Shown: positions 51,015 to 58,746, counted from the first letter of the stretch. The stretch is 64,000 bases of DNA from Virgibacillus_R byunsanensis (GCF_042675965.1 NZ_JBHTKJ010000024.1:1-64000); one strand, 5' to 3'. Notes: a model not told the origin generated them from the letters alone. Translations and numbers: made by a program.

Positions 51015-51470
51015 ATGCATTTATTACCGACGATCAGTACGTTTTTTATTCTTTTGAGTGCTATTTTAGTAGCATTTGGATGGCGCTTCATCATAAAAGG
51101 AAAGCCGACACTACATAAAAAGACTATGCTCTTTGCAGCAGTAAGCGCATTATTATTTTTCATCATTTATGTTTCTCGTACTATATTTGTTGGTAACACA
51201 AGCTTCGGTGGTCCTGATGAAATGAAACTTTATTATACTATCTTTTTAATCTTCCATATTTTTCTAGCAACAACTGGTGCAGTTTTTGGATTAGTAACGA
51301 TAACATTGGCACTAAAACGTAAAATCAGTATACATCGTAAAATAGGCCCTGTAACAAGTATTATTTGGTTTTTTACTGCTATAACTGGAGTGATGGTTTA
51401 TTTGCTGTTGTATGTGCTATATGAAGGTGGAGAAACAACGAGTATGATTAAAGCAATATTAGGATCATAA
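51015..51470 (+). CDS. ctaM: DUF420 membrane protein (YozB/CtaM-like)
   Basis: A 151-residue protein with four membrane helices of the DUF420 family. TLHKKTMLFA, YYTIFLIFHIFLATTGAVFGLVTITLAL in outline and HRKIGPVTSIIWFFTAITG carry the conserved His residues (possible metal or heme ligands). Its S. aureus relative CtaM is needed for aa3 oxidase activity; B. subtilis YozB is elsewhere on the chromosome. Placement just after ctaG supports a role in oxidase maturation. The ATG follows AGAAAGGATTCGTGAAAA. Terminator follows directly. Confidence 0.78.
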   Translation: MHLLPTISTFFILLSAILVAFGWRFIIKGKPTLHKKTMLFAAVSALLFFIIYVSRTIFVGNTSFGGPDEMKLYYTIFLIFHIFLATTGAVFGLVTITLALKRKISIHRKIGPVTSIIWFFTAITGVMVYLLLYVLYEGGETTSMIKAILGS

Positions 51471-51507
51471 AAAAAAGTGAGAGCATCTCAGCTCTCACTT
51501 TTTTTTG
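51471..51507 (+). terminator. Strong terminator behind the DUF420 gene
   Basis: AAAAAAGTGAGAGC-ATCTCA-GCTCTCACTTTTTTTT; 14-bp perfect stem. Confidence 0.93.
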
Positions 51508-51558
51508 GTAGATAAGAAAATATATTAACTTTCTAGACATAGAAGCCAAGTTTTCTAA
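51508..51558. repeat. R1 repeat, internally deleted copy
   Basis: Only GTAGATAAGAAA, AACTTTCTAGACATA and GAAGCCAAGTTTTCTAA remain; the linker and half of each hairpin are gone. Confidence 0.6.
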
Positions 51559-51560
51559 TC

Positions 51561-52652
51561 TTAAATTTTTACATTCCATTTAATAATTCCAGCCTCTTTT
51601 GCTGAGTTAAAGGCAATCACAAACAATGGGCCAAGAATAAATCCTAATATACCTAAAAGTTTTAACCCTAAAAACATAGCAATTAATGTTGCAAGGGGGG
51701 ATAACCCTATATGTTGTCCCATCATTTTAGGTTCTATTGTCCTTCGTATAGCAAGTAAAACGATGGCAAGGACAGATAGTTGCACACCCATTACGGTATC
51801 GCCAGCTAAGAACATAAAGAGCGCCCAGGGACCGACGATGATAATGGATCCGATTATTGGAATAAAGTCTACAATCCAAATAATTAAAGACATGACGAGT
51901 GCAACTTCTGGAACAATGAAAAGCAAGCCAATTAGAGAACCTAAAAATATAAAAATACTTATAAGAAATTGTGCCTTTAAGAATCCTAATACTACTTTTG
52001 AAAGTCTTGTGTTCATAAAGGAAACTTTTTCTGCTGTTTCTTTTGTCAACAGATTATATGCTTTTGCTTTAAGTAGAGGCATCTCAAGTAAAAATAGGAA
52101 TAAAGCGATCAAGTATACTAGAAAACTAATTAAATACTGCGGAACCTTCGCAAAGATTTGAGCAATGTTTTCTAGCGTAATCTTTTCCTTTGCTGTTTCA
52201 CTTAATGCATTTATATTTTCTTCTACACTGTCCGAAATTGTATCAACGAATTCATCTGGCAGGTTTTGTGTGTAAACTTCAATACTGGATTCCCAATCTT
52301 GGTAGATGTTGTTTATTTGATTGAAATGAGAGTTAACATCTTCAACAAAAGTTACAACTTGTGTAACAGTTTTTGTCACAACAAAAGTACCAGCAAATCC
52401 AACAATCATAAGAAATAATAAAAATACGATTATAACAGAATTTCTTCGATTGACTTTAACTCTGCGTTGGAATAGTCTTACGATTGGATTCAGCATAAGT
52501 GCAGTTATAAAAGCTAGTATTAATGGAACAGAAATAGGTAAGATAAAATAAATGAATGGTATTAATAATACTAATAAAAAAAGTAAAGTCCATTGGCGTT
52601 TTGTAATATTGCGAAACAAGGTAATAAGATGTCTCCTTTCGTAAAAACTCAT
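51561..52652 (-). CDS. AI-2E family transporter (YtvI-like permease)
   Basis: A 363-residue AI-2E-family membrane protein. Two N-terminal helices (LILAFITALMLNPIVRLFQRR) are followed by an extracytoplasmic helical region (residues ~100-170) and five or six C-terminal helices including IIWIVDFIPIIGSIIIVGPWAL in outline and the EPKMMGQHIGLSPLATL signature. Substrates in the family range from autoinducer-2 to Na+/H+; no assignment here. The start is unclear. ATG 52652 has no ribosome-binding site in front, while AAAGGAG lies inside the frame 13 bases before a TTG at 52619, which could be the true start. Confidence 0.8.
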   Translation of the reverse strand: MSFYERRHLITLFRNITKRQWTLLFLLVLLIPFIYFILPISVPLILAFITALMLNPIVRLFQRRVKVNRRNSVIIVFLLFLMIVGFAGTFVVTKTVTQVVTFVEDVNSHFNQINNIYQDWESSIEVYTQNLPDEFVDTISDSVEENINALSETAKEKITLENIAQIFAKVPQYLISFLVYLIALFLFLLEMPLLKAKAYNLLTKETAEKVSFMNTRLSKVVLGFLKAQFLISIFIFLGSLIGLLFIVPEVALVMSLIIWIVDFIPIIGSIIIVGPWALFMFLAGDTVMGVQLSVLAIVLLAIRRTIEPKMMGQHIGLSPLATLIAMFLGLKLLGILGFILGPLFVIAFNSAKEAGIIKWNVKI

Positions 52653-52756
52653 CTATGTACTTATAAAAAATATAGCACTTATTTTGGAATTTGAACAGAT
52701 AAATAAAACCAACTACTTAAATTCAATATTAGCAGTTGGCTTTATAATGTTATTCT

Positions 52757-53122
52757 TTATTTTTTGTATGTTTCAATTTCCTCTTTAATTTTTGCAACGA
52801 GACCGTTAGCTCGTTCTACAAGGTTTTCTGGAAAATTCTCTTGTTCGCCATATTCTACACCGTGAGGGTAATAGTGTTTTCCTAAAAGTGGTGCTGATAA
52901 CTTGATTACTGCGTTCCCTTTGTCAACGTCACCTTCAATGGCATATCCTTGTATACGAATATAATATGTAATATTTTTTTCTTTTGAGCCAATTTTATAG
53001 TCATATGTTACACGTTCGTAATCCCACTGACCTGCTCGGATAAATGCATTTCTCCCCATTAGGTTATCTAGTGGTTTTACATCAACCATTGCATCTTCAA
53101 TACCTGTGTTTTCTAATCTCAT
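52757..53122 (-). CDS. ylbA: YugN-like family protein (YlbA position)
   Basis: A 121-residue soluble protein: RLENTGIEDAMVDVKPLDN, GQWDYERVTYDYKIG, YYIRIQGYAIEGDVDKGNAVIKLSAPLLGKHYYPHGVEY in outline. The GxWDY...FDYKI pattern is that of the YugN-like family. Its place before ylbB corresponds to B. subtilis ylbA. ATG 53122 follows GAGGTGG; the GTG at 53131 is inside that site. Function unknown. Confidence 0.75.
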   Translation of the reverse strand: MRLENTGIEDAMVDVKPLDNLMGRNAFIRAGQWDYERVTYDYKIGSKEKNITYYIRIQGYAIEGDVDKGNAVIKLSAPLLGKHYYPHGVEYGEQENFPENLVERANGLVAKIKEEIETYKK

Positions 53123-53272
53123 ATTTTCCACCTCACATAATTGTCCTCACAAAACTATAATAGTACGAAATTGATCAACTTGCAATCGAAAAGGAAATTT
53201 ATTGAATGATGAAAGAAAGTTTTTGTTTCGGGGACAATATAAGTGGATGTCAAAATTTTTAGGAGGGAAATG

Positions 53273-53701
53273 ATGAAATCTGTAAAAGATATCATGAGCA
53301 CCGATGTGGTATTCTGCAGCAAAGAAGATTCTCTATATGATGCAGCTGTAAAAATGAAAGAAAGAAATGTAGGCGTAATTCCTTTGTGCACTGAAAAAAA
53401 TGAGCTAGTAGGTGTTGTAACAGATAGAGACCTTGTTTTACGTGGTTATGCAGAGAAAAAAGATTCTACAGCTACCATACAAGAAGTAATGAGCGAACAG
53501 TTACATTCTATAGCTCCGGATACATCTGTCCAAGAAGCAAGTGGATTAATGGCTGATCATCAAATACGAAGGCTTCCGGTAGTTGATGACGGTAAATTAG
53601 TAGGAATGCTCTCCTTAGGTGACCTTTCATTAGAAGACATGTCCAATGATGCTGCTGGTCATGCACTAGAGGAAATTTCAGAACGGCCAGAAGTACATTA
53701 A
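53273..53701 (+). CDS. ylbB: CBS-pair protein YlbB
   Basis: A 142-residue protein made of two CBS motifs (about 1-60 and 70-125): VKDIMSTDVVFCSKEDSL, VTDRDLVLRG, VMSEQLHSIAPDTSVQEA, RLPVVDDGKLVGMLSLGDL. It probably binds an adenine nucleotide; target unknown. ATG 53273 is chosen over the adjacent 53270 for spacing to AGGAGGG. Divergent from ylbA. Terminator follows. Confidence 0.88.
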   Translation: MKSVKDIMSTDVVFCSKEDSLYDAAVKMKERNVGVIPLCTEKNELVGVVTDRDLVLRGYAEKKDSTATIQEVMSEQLHSIAPDTSVQEASGLMADHQIRRLPVVDDGKLVGMLSLGDLSLEDMSNDAAGHALEEISERPEVH

Positions 53702-53710
53702 TATAGTATA

Positions 53711-53750
53711 ATAAAACAACCGTACACGTATGCGGTTGTTTTATTTTTTA
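53711..53750 (+). terminator. Intrinsic terminator of ylbB
   Basis: ATAAAACAACCG (53711-53722) pairs with CGGTTGTTTTAT (53733-53744), then TTTTT. Confidence 0.9.
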
Positions 53751-53837
53751 TTAAAAATGAAATAATATAGAGGTGAATGTAATAAATAGTAATTACATAT
53801 AGTTAATTAATCAAATAAATAAAAGGGGAAGGCATTT

Positions 53838-54905
53838 ATGCGTTTTATTAGATTTTTGGTAATCATCTTTATAGTATCCTTAGTAGGCTTTTATTTACTA
53901 GAAAAGAATGAGTTATCACCAAATGAAGCTGTAGACCAAGTCAGTAAGATTTTAAAAGAAAAGAAAAACATGATGGAAACAAAAGAAATATCAGAAAAAC
54001 GCACAAAAATACCCCTAGAGGGCGATATTTTTCAGTGGATAGGCAAAGATTCAAACGAGTTAACGAAAGAGCTTGGTGAACCCTTTCGTAATGATTTAAG
54101 TGCATATGGATATACATGGTGGGTGTACACGGATCAAAAGGAGCAATATGTTCAGTTTGGTGTTGAAGAAAATGAAGTTAAATCCGTTTATGCAACAGGT
54201 AATAATTTATCAACTGAACCGGTTCAAATTGGACAAACTTACGAGTCGATGAATAATGAATTTTCGTTTTCAGAGGAAGTAACATACAGTAAAGGTATAT
54301 CATCATACACGTTTAGGTTAAACGAAGAAGATCGCCTGACTAGACCACTTGTCAAAATAACGAATGACGTTTTTGTACAGTATTATTTTGATACATTTAC
54401 CAGTAAACTTTCTTCTATTCGATTAGTTACAGGTGATATTTTATTAAGGCACCGACCTTATGAAGTGGAGTATCGTGGGAGTTTACCTGAAAAACTAGAT
54501 GTTTCTGAGGAAGAATGGGCTGAAATTGAAAGTGGCATGGAACAACAAATTTTTGATATTACAAACGTAATGAGAAAACAATATCAAAAATCGGGTCTAC
54601 AATGGGAAGAAAATGTAAGCGAAGTAGCTTTTCTGCATAGTAAAGATATGGAGGAAAATCAATATTTTTCTCACTATGGATTAAACGGAGATGGGTTAAA
54701 AGAACGTCTAGGAGCTAAAGAAATATATTATCTTGGTGCAGGTGAGAATATAGCTGCTCAATACCCCGATGCACCTGCAGCCATGGAGGGATGGCTCAAT
54801 AGCAAGGGTCATAGAGAAGCTTTATTAAAAGACGACTATACTCATTTGGGGGTAGGTGTCTATCGCTTTTACTATACCCAAAATTTCCTTGAGAAACCTT
54901 TATAA
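53838..54905 (+). CDS. ylbC: YlbC, CAP/SCP-domain protein with CAP-associated N-terminal domain
   Basis: A 355-residue exported or membrane-anchored protein. The N-terminal hydrophobic segment FLVIIFIVSLVGFYLL acts as signal-anchor. A middle CAP-associated domain (~60-205, WIGKDSNELTKELGEP) is followed by the C-terminal SCP/CAP domain (~235-350). It has LHSKDMEENQYFSHYG, GENIAAQYPDAPAAMEGWLNSKGHREALL in outline, and THLGVGVY. These His/Glu residues form the typical CAP cavity. Extracellular function unknown. Strong AAAGGGGAAGG site. Confidence 0.9.
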   Translation: MRFIRFLVIIFIVSLVGFYLLEKNELSPNEAVDQVSKILKEKKNMMETKEISEKRTKIPLEGDIFQWIGKDSNELTKELGEPFRNDLSAYGYTWWVYTDQKEQYVQFGVEENEVKSVYATGNNLSTEPVQIGQTYESMNNEFSFSEEVTYSKGISSYTFRLNEEDRLTRPLVKITNDVFVQYYFDTFTSKLSSIRLVTGDILLRHRPYEVEYRGSLPEKLDVSEEEWAEIESGMEQQIFDITNVMRKQYQKSGLQWEENVSEVAFLHSKDMEENQYFSHYGLNGDGLKERLGAKEIYYLGAGENIAAQYPDAPAAMEGWLNSKGHREALLKDDYTHLGVGVYRFYYTQNFLEKPL

Positions 54906-54912
54906 GTATCTG

Positions 54913-54947
54913 AAACACTTACATTACAAAATGTAGGTGTTTTTTTT
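54913..54947 (+). terminator. Intrinsic terminator of ylbC
   Basis: AAACACTTACAT pairs with ATGTAGGTGTTT, followed by T. Confidence 0.88.
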
Positions 54948-55019
54948 CCGTTCTCACAGTGTTCCCTCGTTATACATAAATTAATTAGTAACAGATAACT
55001 AAATAAAGAGGTGGAATTG

Positions 55020-55421
55020 ATGATGGAAAGTAAATTACATCCAACTATACGTGATTTTAAGGCGTTTATAAATAAGCATCCAAGACTAATTGAGGAAGTC
55101 AGGAAAAGTGGTAGATCATGGCAAGAATACTATGAGAAATGGATATTGTTGGGAGAAGATGATCCTTTATGGGAACAATACAAAGTATCATCATCAACAG
55201 ATGATGATACAGATGATGGAAATAAAAGTCATAAAGAACTCTTTGCACAATTAAAGAAGCTTACTGAAAATGTTGATCTGAACAAGATTCAAAAGCAAGC
55301 TCATCAATTAAACAGCACTATATCAACGATCCAGGAAGCCTTAGGTCAATTTCAAGCTTCCAATAAGCAAGGTAATCCAAGAAAAAATACTGAGTCTAAT
55401 TTTAACTGGTTTCAGGATTAA
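55020..55421 (+). CDS. ylbD: YlbD-family spore coat-associated protein
   Basis: A 133-residue protein with the YlbD domain at the N terminus (HPTIRDFKAFINKHPRLIEEVRKSG, WQEYYEKWILLGEDDPLWEQY in outline), an acidic Thr/Asp stretch, then a coiled-coil-like tail. YlbD is a forespore/coat-associated protein in B. subtilis. ATG 55020 follows AGAGGTGG. It runs into ylbE with an 11-base gap. Confidence 0.87.
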   Translation: MMESKLHPTIRDFKAFINKHPRLIEEVRKSGRSWQEYYEKWILLGEDDPLWEQYKVSSSTDDDTDDGNKSHKELFAQLKKLTENVDLNKIQKQAHQLNSTISTIQEALGQFQASNKQGNPRKNTESNFNWFQD

Positions 55422-55432
55422 GGAGTGAAAAC

Positions 55433-55666
55433 ATGCAACAAAGCATACATGATTATTTAATAACACGTCCAGATCTACAACGTTTTGTACGTTATAATCC
55501 TGTTTGGTATCGTTATCTAACACGAGATCCAGCTATGATTTATAAGATGGAAAAAGAGGCTAAGAAGTTTTATGGGAAAACATTTCCTCAGAAATTAGGT
55601 AAAATTAGTGATCAAGTTCAAATGGTAAGTATGCTTGTCCAATTTGCCGGTGCAATGAAGGATTAA
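55433..55666 (+). CDS. ylbE: YlbE-like protein
   Basis: A 77-residue protein of the YlbE family (YLITRPDLQRFVRYNPVWYRYLTRDP in outline, EKEAKKFYGKTFPQKL). It is in an operon with ylbD; the ribosome-binding site AAGGAGTG sits at the ylbD stop. Function unknown. Confidence 0.88.
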   Translation: MQQSIHDYLITRPDLQRFVRYNPVWYRYLTRDPAMIYKMEKEAKKFYGKTFPQKLGKISDQVQMVSMLVQFAGAMKD

Positions 55667-55727
55667 TTGAATTATCATTTCCATGACGAACATAAAATGG
55701 TAAGATAATGCTATGGAGGTGATTTAT

Positions 55728-56165
55728 TTGATAGCAACCATGGAATACGTAGATATACTAGATCGATCTGAAGCAATAGGTAAAATGATATTAGAATCAG
55801 AAGTAGTAGAGGACTACGAAAATTCCCGTAAAGCACTACAAGAAGATGCAGAATCACAACAGCTTATAAAAGCTTTTATAGATATAAAGAATCACTATGA
55901 GGATGTGCAACGGTTTGGCAGTTATCATCCAGATTATAATGAGATTATGAAAAAGGTCCGGACTACCAAACGAGAAATGGACATGAACGATAAAGTTGCA
56001 ACCTTTAAAATTGCAGAACGCAATTTGCAGAAGCTATTAGATGAAGTCAGTGAATATATTGCAACCAGTACTAGTGAACAAATTAAAGCTCCTAAAGATG
56101 GTGCTGCATTGACAGATAGTGGATGCGGTTGTGGCAGTGGCGGAAGTTGTGGTTGTGCATCTTAA
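55728..56165 (+). CDS. ylbF: YlbF (RicF), Y-complex component for RNA processing and development
   Basis: A 145-residue helical protein with the YlbF/YmcA domain (YVDILDRSEAIGKMILES, YEDVQRFGSYHPDYNEI, NDKVATFKIAERNLQKLLDEVS in outline) and a C-terminal cysteine motif CGCGSGGSCGC. In B. subtilis RicF forms the Y-complex with YmcA and YaaT. The complex carries [4Fe-4S] clusters and helps RNase Y in mRNA processing, competence, biofilm and sporulation. The TTG at 55728 follows TGGAGGTGAT and matches the family N terminus (ATMEYV). Confidence 0.94.
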   Translation: MIATMEYVDILDRSEAIGKMILESEVVEDYENSRKALQEDAESQQLIKAFIDIKNHYEDVQRFGSYHPDYNEIMKKVRTTKREMDMNDKVATFKIAERNLQKLLDEVSEYIATSTSEQIKAPKDGAALTDSGCGCGSGGSCGCAS

Positions 56166-56231
56166 TAACATTGAAGGAATCGTTTTATTCTGTTACACTA
56201 TTTGCAAACAAAATGTTAGTGAGGATAAAAT

Positions 56232-56507
56232 ATGAGGACGAATCGTCAGGGTTTAATTGTCTGGTTTCAACATATGAAGAATATAAAACAAATTAAACGA
56301 TATGGGCATCTGCTTTATACATCAAAAAAACTAAAGTATGCTGTTATCTATGTAGACCAAGAAGGATTGAAAGAAGTTGAAACAAGGTTATCTAAGCTTT
56401 CTTTTGTATCCAAGGTTGATCGATCACAGAAACCTTTTATCGAGACAAACTATGAAAATGCAAAACCTGACAAAGCCAAACAATATGATTATAAAATGGG
56501 AATATAA
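56232..56507 (+). CDS. ylbG: UPF0298 family protein YlbG
   Basis: A 91-residue protein of the UPF0298 family (RQGLIVWFQHMKNIKQIKRYGHLLYTSKKLKYAVIYV in outline; the LSKLSFVSKVDRSQKPFIET end). Function unknown, but conserved beside ylbF and rsmD in Bacillaceae. Start with GTGAGGATAAAAT. Terminator follows. Confidence 0.92.
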   Translation: MRTNRQGLIVWFQHMKNIKQIKRYGHLLYTSKKLKYAVIYVDQEGLKEVETRLSKLSFVSKVDRSQKPFIETNYENAKPDKAKQYDYKMGI

Positions 56508-56508
56508 T

Positions 56509-56553
56509 AACCATTGCGATGTTACTTCACGTAACATCCGCAATGGTTTTTTT
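56509..56553 (+). terminator. Intrinsic terminator of ylbG
   Basis: AACCATTGCGATGTTAC pairs with GTAACATCCGCAATGGTT (one mismatch), then seven T. Confidence 0.92.
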
Positions 56554-56556
56554 AGT

Positions 56557-56598
56557 GATAAGTGCAACTAAGAGTTGGCAATAACCAAGTTTTCTAAG
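56557..56598. repeat. R1 repeat, 5'-deleted copy
   Basis: GATAAGTGCAACTAAG linker and TTGGCAATAACCAAGTTTTCTAA remain. Behind the ylbG terminator. Confidence 0.6.
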
Positions 56599-56619
56599 TG
56601 GATATAATTACAGAACAAA

Positions 56620-56768
56620 AGCGCAAGCGCCCGTTTAGCGACGTATGGGCTGGACTTATCGTAAGGAGGATCAGGAAGCCCACTAGTCGTTGGGCGCTGG
56701 AGCTGGACGCGGCTTACACGGTCAATAAATTATCCACGTGTTCCAAAATTTATAATTTCCTAAAACAT
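56620..56768. repeat. R2 repeat (reverse orientation)
   Basis: Read on the minus strand it begins AGGAAATTATAAATTTTGGA, continues TTTATTGACCGTGTAAGCC, GCGTCCAGCTCCAGCGCCC and ends near GGCGCTTGCGCTTTTG, the R2 order. Confidence 0.6.
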
Positions 56769-56769
56769 A

Positions 56770-56905
56770 AAAAAACCTGCAGAAACAATTCTGCAGGTCC
56801 CTTTGTTTCCTTGTTAGAAAACAAAAAGGCAAAGGGAGAGGAGAAACCGGAGGAAGAACTTATGGGGAAGTTTAAGTCTTCTCCGTGTTTTGAAACAACC
56901 TAGCT
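56770..56905 (-). ncRNA. Structured RNA candidate between ylbG and rsmD (ylbH-motif location)
   Basis: ACCTGCAGAA/TTCTGCAGGT (56774-56798) is a 10-bp hairpin with an A-run on the plus side, which is a T-run on the minus strand, as in a terminator. Next to it CCCTTTG...CAAAGGG encloses CCTTGTT/AACAAAAAGG. Further on, GGAGGAAGAACTT pairs with AAGTCTTCTCC. An RNA motif named ylbH has been described upstream of ylbH (rsmD) in Bacillus; I cannot verify the match. The polarity of the terminator favours a minus-strand RNA. Confidence 0.5.
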
Positions 56906-57025
56906 ACGCTTTAGCTGTCTCATTAAGTTATTATGGACGAGCATTAAAATTATATACACTTCAATAGTGTTTTTATAAAGATTTTTATGGTAGGATTATG
57001 TCGGAAACTGTCTTATATTTTTTTG
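56906..57025. other. AT-rich space before rsmD
   Basis: No gene; TATAAT occurs on the minus strand near 56955 and could belong to a promoter for the structured RNA, but no good -35 is seen. Confidence 0.3.
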
Positions 57026-57114
57026 GTAGATAAGAAAGCATAAAAATTTCATATCTACATAAATGCAACTAGGAATTTCGCCATTTAGGCTTGGCGAAAA
57101 GCCAAGTTTTCTAA
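57026..57114. repeat. R1 double-hairpin repeat in the rsmD leader
   Basis: GTAGATAAGAAAGC / (A)TTTCATATCTAC, linker ATAAATGCAACTAGG, GGCTTGGCGAAAAGCCAAG, TTTTCTAA. It ends 10 bases before the rsmD ribosome-binding site. Confidence 0.78.
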
Positions 57115-57136
57115 AAGTGAAATAGAGGTGATTTGT

Positions 57137-57691
57137 TTGCGTGTTATCGCAGGAACATACAAAGGACGACAACTAAAAGCAGTACCAGGTAAGTCAACAA
57201 GGCCTACCACGGATAAAGTGAAAGAGGCTGTGTTTCAGGCTATAGGTCCTTTTTTTGACGGTGGTGCTTGTTTAGATTTATTTGCAGGAAGTGGATCATT
57301 GGGAATAGAGTCAATTAGTCGTGGAATGGAAAAAGCGATATTTGTTGATAAACATCCAAAAGCAATACATACTATACATGAAAATTTAAAAGCTTTGAAC
57401 TTGGAACAAAATGCTGAGGTGTTTCGTGCTGATGCAAATCGTGCTATCACAGCTGCAGCCAAACGCAGCTTGACATTTGATTTAGTATTGCTTGATCCAC
57501 CATACGGCAAAGTTAAGTATGCAGATTTCTTGAATGAACTTGTTAAATTACAGTTATTAAATGAAAACGCTATTATCTATTGTGAACATGATATGCGTGA
57601 AGTGTTACCTGAGAGTGATGATGATCTCATCAAGTTAAAAAACGTGAATTATGGCGGAACCATAGGTGTTACACTTTACCAAAAAATTTAG
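57137..57691 (+). CDS. rsmD: 16S rRNA (guanine(966)-N2)-methyltransferase RsmD
   Basis: A 184-residue SAM-dependent methyltransferase. N-terminal RVIAGTYKGRQLKAVPG and RPTTDKVKEAVF are the substrate side. DLFAGSGSLGIES (~47-58) is the SAM motif. LLDPPYG (~117-123) is the catalytic D-P-P-Y of N2-guanine methylation. TTG 57137 follows GAGGTGATTTG; the GTG at 57128 lies inside this site. B. subtilis YlbH. In an operon with coaD. Confidence 0.93.
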   Translation: MRVIAGTYKGRQLKAVPGKSTRPTTDKVKEAVFQAIGPFFDGGACLDLFAGSGSLGIESISRGMEKAIFVDKHPKAIHTIHENLKALNLEQNAEVFRADANRAITAAAKRSLTFDLVLLDPPYGKVKYADFLNELVKLQLLNENAIIYCEHDMREVLPESDDDLIKLKNVNYGGTIGVTLYQKI

Positions 57692-57706
57692 AAGGGGGGA
57701 CTTCCA

Positions 57707-58186
57707 TTGAGCAGGTTAGCGATATGCCCAGGGAGTTTTGATCCAATTACTTACGGACACTTAGATATAATACAACGAGGTGCACACATATTCGATGAGG
57801 TTATTATCACAGTTTTTAACAACCAATCCAAATCACCTTTGTTTACTGTAGAAGAAAGAATTGAATTACTAAAAGAATCTACAAACCATTTACCAAATGT
57901 ATCCATTGATTCTAGTTCTGGTTTATTAATCGATTATGCAAGAGAGAAAAAGGCGCAAGTAATTTTACGGGGCTTACGTGCTGTGAGTGACTTTGAATAT
58001 GAGATGCAAATAACTTCGATGAATAGGAAGCTCGATGACCACATTGAAACACTGTTTATGATGACGAATAATCAATATTCCTTTTTAAGTTCAAGCATTG
58101 TAAAAGAAGTTGCAAAATATAAAGCCAATGTTTCTGATTTAGTACCTAAACCAGTTGAAGATGCATTAATAGAGAAATATAAATAA
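57707..58186 (+). CDS. coaD: Phosphopantetheine adenylyltransferase
   Basis: A 159-residue nucleotidyltransferase that forms dephospho-CoA from ATP and phosphopantetheine. It shows CPGSFDPITYGHLDII with the T/HxGH motif (T15, G17, H18), RGLRAVSDFEYEMQ and the C-terminal SSSIVKEVA (the ISSTxxR counterpart). Length is standard. TTG start after AAGGGGGGA, 15 bases behind rsmD. Terminator follows. Confidence 0.96.
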   Translation: MSRLAICPGSFDPITYGHLDIIQRGAHIFDEVIITVFNNQSKSPLFTVEERIELLKESTNHLPNVSIDSSSGLLIDYAREKKAQVILRGLRAVSDFEYEMQITSMNRKLDDHIETLFMMTNNQYSFLSSSIVKEVAKYKANVSDLVPKPVEDALIEKYK

Positions 58187-58191
58187 TACCT

Positions 58192-58227
58192 AAAAAGATG
58201 TTGTCACTTAAAATACAACATCTTTTT
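58192..58227 (+). terminator. Intrinsic terminator of rsmD-coaD
   Basis: AAAAAGATGTTGT pairs with ACAACATCTTTTT around CACTTAAAAT. Confidence 0.9.
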
Positions 58228-58273
58228 AATTGGCTGTTATATCTGTTATCTAAAAGATTTTGTTTTTGCCACA

Positions 58274-58746
58274 ATAGATATAAACTGCGACGTAACTTTA
58301 GGCTTATTTCTAAGAACGCGTGCTATTACCGCCGTCTGGGATCGCTGCGGGAGGATGCTTTCCGCGGGCACGGTCTCAGCCTCCTCGAGAAAACCACTCT
58401 GCGGGGTCTTCGAACACGTGCTGTTCCCGCAGGAGTCACCTCCCTTCGCTCACCCTGACTGGTAAAGCTTATTATAAGTTTTTTCTCGCTACGCTGCTTT
58501 TAATTATCAGATAGCACTATATTAGCAGCCGGAATACACGAAGACTCCTTGAAAATACAGACCAATTTTCTGCGTGCGATGTAATGCTGCCGGAGCTTTC
58601 CTTGTCCTGCGGGAGGATAGGTATAGGTGAGATTCTAAAAATGCGTTAGCATGAAGAAGTTCACCAGCTGCCTTAAGTTGCGCGAAGTGTATTTCCAGAG
58701 CGAATAACAGCACCACCATCATCTCAAGTTACGTCGCAGTTTATAT
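58274..58746. repeat. R3 MITE-like element, copy 3 (full length)
   Basis: Left ATAAACTGCGACGTAACTT and right AAGTTACGTCGCAGTTTAT are perfect 19-base inverted ends. The GC-rich interior is the reverse complement of copy 2 over most of its length (GGGCACGGTCTCAGCCTCC, GGGGTCTTCGAACACGTGC), with an extra ~120 bases near the right end shared with copy 1 (ATTCTAAAAATGCGTTAGCATG). Open frames inside are not coding. Confidence 0.85.

Noticed and set aside
56861..56902. 13-codon peptide MGKFKSSPCFETT with GGAGG in front
   Set aside because: The GGAGG is one arm of a predicted stem in the structured RNA; too short to support as a gene.
56598..56903. 101-codon plus-strand frame between ylbG and rsmD
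   Set aside because: It runs through an R2 repeat and several strong hairpins, and the protein is low in sense.
24543..57114. R1 repeats considered as a CRISPR remnant
   Set aside because: Copies are dispersed, not in tandem with regular spacers, and no cas gene is present.
58198..58722. Open frames within the R3 element
   Set aside because: They differ between copies and change frame with small indels; the conserved unit is the nucleic acid, not a protein.
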